Assembly: GCA_020726505.1 (NCBI GenBank)
Contig: JAHLEZ010000007.1
Span: 1-64,000 of the forward strand
Reading direction: 5' to 3'
Length of the DNA: 64,000 nt
Source: Leptodontidium sp. MPI-SDFR-AT-0119
Taxonomy: Eukaryota > Ascomycota > Leotiomycetes > Helotiales > Leptodontidiaceae
Shown piece after piece: positions 55,641 through 64,000 of this stretch. The translations under genes and the position numbers were made by a program. Under the pieces are notes generated by a model, which saw only the letters and a list, made by a program, of their open reading frames with translations, did not search any database and had not been told where the DNA came from. How positions within the stretch are numbered: the stretch's first letter is position 1; each line of letters opens with the position of its first letter.

Positions 55641-58600
55641 GTCTAACGTTCTTTTATTTTTAATAAGGTATTCTTAATAAGTCTATGGCCTCGTTTGATT
55701 ATTCTATTAACTTTAGCGTTATATACTGAGATCTTAATTCGCTCGACCTCCATTTTATTGAGTAGTTCTAGCACTTCCCCTATATTCTTAATTCCTTTAT
55801 TTATAATAAGTCTCTAAAACAACTTATGACGGCAAATAATATCTTCCTAAATGAAAGTAGCGATGTATTTAGCCTCTTTAATAGGGAGAGCTTTAGCTTT
55901 AGTCCATTCACTTATGTCGTCTCTTATAATAACAAAGTAGCCTTTTCCCCTATGTAATAATATATAAGTAATATCTAATACTTACTTTTTTATAAGTCTA
56001 TTTAATACTATAAGGTAAAGAGGCTCCTTAAGACACTTCGCTAATTAGAGTTAACAATTCTTATATATTTAAACGTATTCTATATAATTAGTAAATAGTC
56101 CTTTTTAAAAGTACCGCGTGGCGATACAATAGTAAATGCTTTCTCTCCTTTTATAACTAGAATTATTATAGTAACTCTAAAGTATAATTTCTTTCTCTTT
56201 ATTAGTATTAATAATAAGCTTAATAATAAAACCTTTTATAAGGAGCCTTTAAATCCGGCGACTGTGTACACCGTAATTTAAAGCTTCCCGTTTAAAGACT
56301 TGAAACTACTTTTTAGTTATGTCCTTAGGAGTCTTAAGTGTCGTTAAGTATTAGGCAATTTATTAGTACCTTTCACTATACTTATTAGTTAGAATAAGTA
56401 GTTCTCCTTTAATAGAACTTAAATTATTAAAGGAGCTAAGTTCCCTTTTATCTCTTAAGTATTATACTTTTACTTTTATATTTAATAAGATATCGTTTTG
56501 TTTGTGTAGTTTAAAGTTTATTATTACTTTTTTAGATTTTAAATTAGTAGGTTTTTTAACGTTAAATACTTTTATAAGGCAAATCTTATAAGCTCTTAAC
56601 TCGGAAAGTATTTAATCCTCGTTTATATTACTTTTTTTTAGTGTGTCGTTAGTATGTCTTAGCCTTTTAAAGAGCTAATTAGTAACGACGTGTATTAAGC
56701 CTTTAATATACCGAACTTCGAAATTAAATAGGCGTATTTAAGTAAGCCATTTAGTAAGTAAGTGTCGTGCAGGCTCTGGTAGGCCAGCTAAGCGAGCCCT
56801 ATCAAAGGCGACCTGGCCAAAGCGCGACCGACAGATATTCAGTAAGGAGCTCAAAGAGCTCCACGTAAAGTAGACCAATACAACGATCAATTACAGTACT
56901 GCGCATACCTCAATAATACGTCAAATACGCCTCTGTGGAGCCTCTAGGCGTGCTCTTGCACGACAGTAAGGCGCTAAGATAATCATAGGCGGCTTTATTT
57001 AGTTAAGCAACTAGGGTGTTAGCGTCTGTTTTAATAATAAAGTGTACGCTAACGAGCTAAATCTTAAGCTTTTTTAAAATATAAAGTATACCTTTATACT
57101 TTCGCTTAGTAGTATTATACTTAACTTTAGTCTTACTTTAAAAACTACTCTCGTACCTCGTAGGTCGTATCTTATTTATTAGAGGGTCTCTTTAGCCAAG
57201 GAAACCTCTTTAACTTGTGCTACTTAAGTCGACACTAATAACTATCTCTCTAGTACCCTCGTTATAATTAATCTAATATAAAACCGGGAATAAACACAAT
57301 ATATCTTTTAAAGTTTATATTACTTTGTCGTGAATCTCTAGGTCTTAAAAGAATTTGATTCCTTTTTTGGATAGTGCGTATAATAGCTTAACAATTAGTC
57401 GGAAGTTTTTAATCTAAATTTAGAAGTAAATAATAAGGCTTAAGAATGCCTTGACTTTTATTAGGTTACCTAGTGGGTTTTAGTTTTTAATTTTAACTAA
57501 GTGTTTTACTAAAGGTTCTCTCCCTTTAGAGTTATAGGCGTATCTTATAATGTCTATACCGTTTAGACAAAACTGAGACTTCGGTCTAATAGTAACGCCT
57601 ACTCTCTTTAAACGTTTTAGTGTCTTGTCGAGGTTTTAAATGTACTCTAAGATAAATCTTTAGATTCCGGGACGAGTTTCTTTTTAGTTATAGTCTATAT
57701 ATAGTCCCTTAACTCTTATATTATTTAAGAATAACATAAACACGCTAGGAATTAGTGGCTTTAGTATATAAGTAATTATTTTAATAAACTAAGTAATAGA
57801 GTTTGTAGTACCTTAAGAGAGAGTTGTATTTTTGACTAAGCTTACGTTTAGAATATAAAAGGCAGTTATGTCTCGGTTAGACTTGTGGAGAGTTTATTAA
57901 TTATAACTAAAGTATAAGTTAACGAAGTTAATGACGTAATAACCGGCGAATTCTTTAGAGAACTTATTTATTAAAAGTAGAAGATTAGTATCCCTTCGTG
58001 TGACGGCATTTAATATAGTAGCTAAGTTAATAAGTCTGTATTTTCTAGATTTCTTCTTTTTTATTAAAAACTAAGCATTTTAGTATAGGCCTTTAGAAAG
58101 CTTAAGAATACCCTTATTAAGACGCTCTTATATTATTTTTGTGACTTCCGGGACTAAAGCTCGTAGTAACAGAAAGTTAGGGGCTTACTAAGCTTTGTGC
58201 TTAATAGTCTTAATAACGACTAAGGGAGAGACATTTTCGTAGAATCTATTATATTTAGGCTAGTCGAACGTTATAATTCCTTTTTTATTAATTATTATTT
58301 TATTAAAGAGAGCTCTCTCTTTAAGTTATAATAGCTTCCTGACGTTAAGTTTAGCTAGTCTCTCCGGCGTAAGTCGAGAGTTACGGGGTATATTAATAAA
58401 GTATAGTAATAATAAATCTTAATATTTCCTTAACTATTTTTACTTAGTCTCTTTGTCTTTTAATCTCTTATATTAATTATCTTTCCCTCCTAGGAGGTCG
58501 CCTATAAGGTCGGCTTTGTTAATTAGTTAGACTTTCTTGGCTTTCGATTTATATATAGTGTTAATTTAAGTAGTGGTGTTTTAAGTACTTTAAAAGGGGT

Positions 58601-58725
58601 TCTTAATTAAAAGATTATTATAGTTCTTTGTTTATTCGAAGGTAGGCGTGGCTTTAGTTAAAGAACTAGCTCTAAAAGCTCTAGAAAAGAATAGTTCTAT
58701 AGTTAACTTCTTTTCTAGGAATATA
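55641..58725 (-). pseudogene. Gypsy element 2 Pol: reverse transcriptase, RNase H, integrase core
   Basis: Collinear with 48,280-51,150 of element 1: integrase core about 56,030-55,660, RNase H about 57,270-56,690 (split by the solo LTR at 56,763), reverse transcriptase around 57,735-57,400 and to its right. The YxDD position is again Asn-rich (plus strand ATTATTTAAGAATAA at about 57,720). No intact frame. Confidence 0.82.
56758..56970. mobile_element. Pristine 203-bp solo LTR (or TRIM) with 5-bp TSD
   Basis: 56,763-56,965 starts TGTCGTGCAGGCTCTGG and ends GCTCTTGCACGACA, with TGTCGTGCA/TGCACGACA inverted ends, flanked by GTAAG (56,758-56,762 and 56,966-56,970). The empty site AAGTAAGGCG is present in element 1 at about 49,395. 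The inserted DNA is G+C-rich and free of RIP while everything around it is RIPed, so it arrived later. No second copy or internal region is in the window. Confidence 0.93.
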
Positions 58726-59189
58726 TTTAAGATTGCCTCTTACTAAAAATTATTAAGTATTAATTTCGGGACGTAAAACTCTCTTTCTAAGTACTTAATA
58801 AGAATAATATCGCCTTTATTATTATTACTTAATATTACTTTGTCCCCCTTTTTATAAAGCTTGCCCTTAAGCTTTAGTAGTTGAGGGTTATGTTGTGAGG
58901 GGTTAATTAAGCATTTTAAGGCACCGACAGTAACACTCGATATATAGTTAGTTACTCTTTTCCCGAGAAGTCTTCTTTTTCGTAGTTATTTTTAAAGTCC
59001 GTTTATTTTAAAAAGATTATACTTATCTTATTTTCTTCTTGAAGAGCTTTAGCGTCCTTGGCACCCTCTGTAATATCGTTGGTTTTAACTGTAATAATGT
59101 CTCTTGATCGCTAATCTTAAAACTAAGCCAATATAATACTTTTATTATAGTCTCTAAGATAATAAAACGATACTCTAGCTTTGCGGAAG

Positions 59190-59450
59190 AATAGAAAGCC
59201 TAAAATAACCTTTATACTAAGGGCGTCTATAATATAGAATTTGTTATTGATAACGTAATTGCCTATAGTAACTATAATATTATTAGTAAAACTAACAAAT
59301 TAGGACTTGACTCCGGTGATTGTTTTTAGGGCTATAGTCTAACTTTTAGTAATAAGGAGCTTTAAGAAAGTAGTTACTTTAAGTGTTATATAATTAACTT
59401 TAGCTCTTGTGTTAAAGGTAACTTTAATATTAGTGACCTTCGTTTGGCTA
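59190..59450 (-). pseudogene. Gypsy element 2 retropepsin (protease)
   Basis: Minus strand: VTNIKVTFNTRAKVNYITLK where DTGAEVN is expected (catalytic Asp to Asn, Gly to Arg), then IVTIGNYVINNKFYIIDALS and KVILGFLFFRKARVSFYYL, the hydrophobic ILG motif. Positioned between gag and reverse transcriptase as in Ty3/gypsy. Confidence 0.8.
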
Positions 59451-62400
59451 GGTATAATGATAATAACCTTTAGTGCTAGCGAAAAGTATAAGTTTCTTAT
59501 ATTAGCTATTATCTTTAGTAAGGCTACTTTAGTATATAGTGGTTTTTAAACGCGAGTGTGTTTTGTCGGGAGGTTCTTAAAGATACACTTACTAAGTAGT
59601 ATTATAGTTTTAAGTAACACTATAAGGATTAGACTAAAGACCGGGATAGCGCTAATTATAAGCTATAGTACTGAGTTATTAATAAGAGCTTTTTATTATA
59701 CGAACAATTAAAGTCGTTAACGTCTTTATTATGTTCTGAACTTTGCCGCTAGTAGATTTCTTAGGATAGAGTTATAAGTTATAATACGCTCTTTTTAATA
59801 CTTATACTTTAACTTAAGGCCTTCTTGTTTAATTTCCTTAAGTCGTTATTTATAGTTTATAATTATAGAAATATTAGTAGTATAGAGGTTTAGAAGAGTA
59901 TATAAAGTGCCGTGAAGTGGTTTTTAATATATAATAATATCTTTTTTAGTTATTAACTTTGGTTCTTCGAACTCTAAGGTATTAATATTAGCGATTAATT
60001 CCTTTTATATACGTTAATTAATCGTTTTAATAAAGAGACGAGATACTTTAAGTGAGTTTATAAGAACTATAATTTCTCTTAGTGTGAGGTTTCCGAGAAG
60101 CTCTTTTTGTGTAAGTAATTTATCTAAGATATTATTAAGCTTATAATTATTCCGAGTTAACGCCTCTTATATACGAGGACTTTAGGATGACGTTATACGG
60201 GATATAAGTCTAGGGATAGCCAATAGTGTTACTAGTACTTTAGACTTCGAAGCTCTCTTTTTTATTGTGTTACTAATAAGTGATATTTTAAAAGATGTTT
60301 TCAGTGTCGTAATAGATGTCGTTTTTGTATTTAAGTTAGAGACTTTAGACTTATTACGGGCTAGAATTTATTGCGGTGTTATTCTAGTTTCTGTTAAGTT
60401 ATTAACGTCTATAGTATTAACGAACTTAATTAGTTCTTTAATATCGCGGGGTACCTTTAGTTTATTATAAGTAGATTAAGACTTAATCTTCTCTTAGAGC
60501 TTGTCCGAAGTCTTATACGGCTCTTGTTTAAGTACTCCTTTTCGCTACTTAGTCTCGACCGGAGCTACTATAGCTTTAGAATTAGTATTATTAGTGTTAT
60601 ACGCTAGTAAATTTTGGATTTGTGTTAATTAATATTCAGTGTAGTCTTATTAATTAATAATATCCGAGTTGAAGTCCCTTGTAGGTTCTTCGATGAGCTT
60701 AATATAACTTATAATAAAAATAGTCAGAGATTGTGTCCTTTTATTTCCCTTTTCTTTAATAAGCGTAGCTTCTTTCCTTACTTTAAGAAGTTCTTTAACT
60801 ACTTTGGCTCGTTACTTAAGGTTAAAGTCGTACGGGGTGTTTAAGACTTACGTTAAGATATAATGTCTTTTAGACTTTCTGTCCGAGGGAAACTAGACGA
60901 GGTATGACTTCTTCCCTTCTTATTATAAGCCAATGTAAATATAATTAGTATCGTCGGCTTTATAAATAATACTAAGACTAATTCATTTCTTATAGTTATA
61001 GTATTAGTTCATATAGTTATAATACTCCTAAGGTCTTATGCCTAGCTAGTATTAATTTATGTACTAACGACAACTATAATTATTCTTAATACGTTTATTA
61101 TACCCTAAGGAACTCGAATTTATTATATTATAGTCGACGGCAGCTTACTCTTAAGCCTCTTTAAAGAACATAAATATATTGACTTTAATAGTAAAGTTAG
61201 TATTAAAAGCTCTTTGAATTACTGCCCTGAGAATCTTTATGTGTTCTAATCTTTTAGTAATAAAATTTAAATCTCTTATATTAACCTTACTTAAGTTCTT
61301 AATAACTTTTTTTAAGGTAAGGAGGAAATTAAGTATAAATAGCTTCTTGTTTTATTACTTTAGTACTTTAGAAATCTCGTCTCGTATAGAGTTATCTTTA
61401 TAGTTAGTAAAGTCAGACTAGTGCCGGGGTGTTAGTTTACTATTACGAGGCGGAATAATATAAGTTATTAGCTAAGGTATAAAGCGCTTAGCGAATAAGT
61501 TAGTGTTATTAATATTGCCTTATACTCAGTTAGTAATACCTTACTCTTTAGTAATAGCGCTTAGTTCCCTCTTAGAGTTAAGGTGGGCCTTTATAATAAA
61601 GTAAACCTTTTTAAATAAGTTTATGTTATTGATATTTAGGGTTTTACTATTCTTAAAAGTAGCTCGTATAGCTTTAATTCGTAAATTCTAAGGAAGAGAG
61701 AAGATAAATCTTATAGAGGCTTACTTATTAGTGAGGTTGCCACAGTTAATATAATTGACAGTAATCTCTTTAAATACTCAGAGGAAGTCGCGGTATTATT
61801 CGGGAGTAGGCTTACCGTCTCTTATAAGAGTCTTAAAGTTATACTTAAGTCGGTTAAAGTAATTATTAGTATATAGGCGGGCTTTATATTATCGCGTTAG
61901 TATTCCTGAATTATAATATCCTTAAAGCTAATATAATTACCCTCTTTAAAGCCTAAAAGCTTCTAAATAGTTTATATATAAGCTTAAGTAGTGTACTTAG
62001 CTACTTACTTTTTCTTGACTTAATTATTAGTGACTATATAAGCTATAAAGTATTAATTAAGAATCTAAAAGTAATTACTAACATTGATTCTATTAAAGAT
62101 AAGAGTATTTAGGGTTCCAGTAATAAGTATAAGCTAACTAAGATAGATTTTCAGGTTCTTTAAGTCGTTTATAGTAAAGGTAAGGCCGGAGTATTAGTGT
62201 GGCCTTATAAGATTGGCAGAATCAGAGCTACTAGTCCCTTGCTTTTTTTTTTTTTTTTTGTTTCTCTTTTAAGAAGTCTCTGAGGTTTAAGAAGTAGTGT
62301 TTTTAAAAAGTGTAGAAGTGTTAAGGCTTAGCTTAGTAGTGATTTTAGGTCTAAATAGAGGAGTTGCTCCTATTAAAATAAAGCTAAAGGGCATTATAAT

Positions 62401-63314
62401 ATTGCCGAACTTACTTATCTTAAGGTTACCGTAACCGTAGTCGATGTTTCCGTTATTTAATATTGTGCGTTATTATAGGAAGGTCGTAGTAAGGTAAGTT
62501 AATAGTGTCGTTAATTAGAATATAAGAAAGTAACTAAGAATGCGGTATATTAATTATTAAAGAAATATAAAGGAAACCTCCTCCCTTAAAATAAAAAGTA
62601 TATAAGCTCTCGCTTACTTAAAAGCGAGATAAATATTAATAACTCCTAGCGAAAGTTTAAGGCCGTGTTCTTTAGTTAGCCCTTAGCGAACGTTAATAAC
62701 TACTAAACTAAAATAAACACGCCTTAGAGCTTAAGGCTTATATATAGAAATTATAAAAACAACAAAAATAAATATAATAAGAAAATAAAGTAAAGAGATT
62801 AATACTCGGCGTAAGCTACTTAGGCTTTAAACTAACTTAAAAGTTTTATGTTTCGCCGAACACTCTGAAATATAAGCTCGTTAGTACTTTACTTAAGCCT
62901 CTAATATATTAATTTTAGTTCCGTTATAAAGTCTCGACTTTTCTTAGCGTTTAAAGAATACTAATTATATTTAAAAACACTAGAACTTTCGCTAAGAATA
63001 AAAGTTAGTGCGAAGTAGTTAAGTATTATATTTCAGAACAATGGAATTAGAATAGTAACTTAAGGGAGACAGATTTTCTAGTACTATAAGTACTCCTACT
63101 TTATAACTTTCTTTAGTTCCTTAGTAGTTTTTATTCTCTTTAAGTTAAAAGTCCGTATTCTTTATATTCGTTGTTTTGTCTTAAGGGCTAAAAGATAACT
63201 AATTAAATAGCTCCCTTAGTTTAGACAATTGTCGTTTTTTTTAACTCTCTTTATATAAGTTAGTACACAGGGGCCTCACTATTATACTTACTTAGTTCCT
63301 CCTTTAGTAGTAAC
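59451..63314 (-). pseudogene. Gypsy element 2 gag and long 5' region, RIPed
   Basis: About 3.9 kb between the 5' LTR and protease. A coding stretch is clear at about 60,990-60,640 (KRHYILT, VLNTPYDFNLK, KVVKELLKVRKEATLIKEKG, KRTQSLTIFIISYIKLIEEP), rich in Lys/Glu and probably gag or a gag-adjacent protein. 61,000-63,300 is A+T-rich without a domain I can name; a T17 tract lies at 62,245-62,261. An apparent 67-codon plus-strand frame at 60,267 is a shadow. Confidence 0.6.
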
Positions 63315-63342
63315 TTACTCCTTGCGTCGGTTACTAAAAATA
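63315..63342 (-). other. Gypsy primer-binding-site region
   Basis: Directly inside LTR C the minus strand reads ATATTTTTAGTAACCGACGC, resembling the TTGGTxACCGA context that follows 5' LTRs in fungal gypsy elements. The exact tRNA match was not determined. Confidence 0.5.
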
Positions 63343-63621
63343 TATAGGAGGGACGAACTTTAATTTACATAATAAGAGGGTAATATATAACGAGCTACTA
63401 GAGGAGATTTTAGGCTTTATAAATAATAAATTAATTAAATCTAAAGATATTATATATCTAGAGAATACGAATTAACAAAGGAGGAGAAGGAAAAGAGTTT
63501 TAATAAATAAAATATATTTAATATTACGTTCTTAACGTTTTGTAGTTAAGTGTTGGCTCCTTATATATGCGAAGGACTAGCGCAGTCATGTGACAAAAGA
63601 AATCAGGGGCTGTCCCCACTA
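63343..63621. repeat. Gypsy LTR C (5' LTR of element 2)
   Basis: 279 bp, TATAGGAGGGACGAACTTT ... GGCTGTCCCCACTA. The TG start is RIPed to TA. Confidence 0.9.
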
Positions 63622-64000
63622 TAATATTTAAGATTGCCTTTTACTAAAAATTATTAAGTACTAATTTTAAAACGTAAAACTTTCTTTTTAAGTACTCGAT
63701 GAGAATAGTATCGCCTTTATTATTATTACTTAGTACCGCTTTGTCCCCCCCTTTATAAAGCTTGTCCTTAAGCTTTAATAGTTAAGGGTTATATTATAAG
63801 AAGTTAATTAAGTATTCTAAGGCACTAATAATAACGCTTAATATATAATTAGTTACTCTTTTTCTAAGAAGTCTTCTTTTTTATAATTATCTTTAAAGTC
63901 CGTTTATTTTAAAAAGATTATACTTATCCCGTTTTCTTCTTAAAGAGCTTTAGTGTCCTTAGTATCCTCCGTAGTATTGTTAGTTTTAACTATAATAATA
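63622..64000 (-). pseudogene. Gypsy element 1 resumes (protease/RT linker)
   Basis: Collinear with 58,730-59,110 of element 2 (ATATTTAAGATTGCCxxTTACTAAAAATTATTAAGTA...). RIPed. Continues past the window edge. Confidence 0.85.

Larger units (their letters stand above)
51153..63621 (-). mobile_element. Ty3/gypsy element 2, full length, nested in element 1
   Basis: 12,469 bp between LTR B (51,153-51,431) and LTR C (63,343-63,621). The host sequence GGAATATAT ends at LTR B and resumes after LTR C as ATATTTAAGATTGCC. The undisturbed version of that site, GGAATATATTTAAGATTGCC, is present inside element 2 itself (58,728). That makes a duplication of about 4-5 bp (ATAT). Coding sense is minus: gag-like and protease at 61-59 kb, reverse transcriptase, RNase H, integrase at 58.7-55.6 kb. 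All RIPed. Confidence 0.92.
41852..64000 (-). mobile_element. Ty3/gypsy element 1, runs off the window, carries two insertions
   Basis: Starts with LTR A (41,852-42,129). Its pol region occupies 45,120-51,150 on the minus strand (integrase, RNase H, reverse transcriptase from left to right). It is interrupted by a piggyBac-like element (43,063-45,117) and by a whole second gypsy copy (51,153-63,621). It resumes at 63,622 with sequence matching 58,730-59,110 of element 2, and leaves the window before its 5' LTR. Heavily RIPed. Confidence 0.88.

Noticed and set aside
1..64000. Mitochondrial or endosymbiont origin of the A+T-rich DNA
   Set aside because: Nuclear retroelements with LTRs, spliceosomal intron signals and CpA-specific mutation explain the composition.

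Overview
The window looks like repeat-rich heterochromatin from a filamentous ascomycete (Pezizomycotina). Three things point there: fungal-only gene families (DUF7703, DUF6594, OrsD/RecQ-type telomere-linked helicases, NACHT-ankyrin proteins, a BTB protein), a 50-bp GT-AG intron, and above all repeat-induced point mutation (RIP). Most of the sequence has lost CpA/TpG in favour of TpA while CpG stays common. Old reading frames can be followed for kilobases and are broken almost only by CAA, CAG or TGG turned into stops. No rRNA, tRNA or CRISPR was seen. Genus is not resolved.

Layout. 1-1,470 is the C-terminal half of a plus-strand RecQ-like helicase pseudogene. 1,470-3,090 is retroelement debris. 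3,090-4,250 is an A+T-rich minisatellite. 4,300-10,330 is a second RecQ/OrsD-type helicase pseudogene on the minus strand, so two helicases point at each other across the minisatellite. 10,350-11,125 is a Tad1-type LINE fragment that abuts a 5'-truncated, un-RIPed NACHT-ankyrin gene (11,126-12,535). A hAT MITE with a perfect 8-bp target duplication follows (12,678-13,216), then a RIPed pogo/Fot1 transposase (14,090-15,480), a lone copia LTR and a RIPed multi-membrane-span protein gene. 17.2-25.0 kb is higher-GC, mostly un-RIPed DNA with a BTB pseudogene, a fold-back inverted repeat and the only complete intact gene, a seven-span DUF7703 protein with one intron. A complete hAT element (25,043-28,239) follows, then a copia integrase remnant, a J-domain/tandem-retropepsin fusion pseudogene and a RIPed DUF6594 pseudogene.

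From 33.9 kb on the window is nested retrotransposons. A full Ty1/copia element (33,936-41,462, TSD CTAAT) carries a spliced-looking Cys-rich gene on the strand opposite pol. A Ty3/gypsy element starts at 41,852 and runs off the window; it contains a piggyBac-like DNA transposon (43,063-45,117) and a second complete 12.5-kb gypsy copy of the same family (51,153-63,621). That second copy contains a pristine 203-bp solo LTR inserted after RIP.

Working picture: apart from the DUF7703 gene and perhaps the NACHT-ankyrin fragment, the window encodes nothing functional. Its value is as a fossil record, with insertion order, target duplications, catalytic residues lost to RIP, and several unusual gene fusions or cargo genes still legible.
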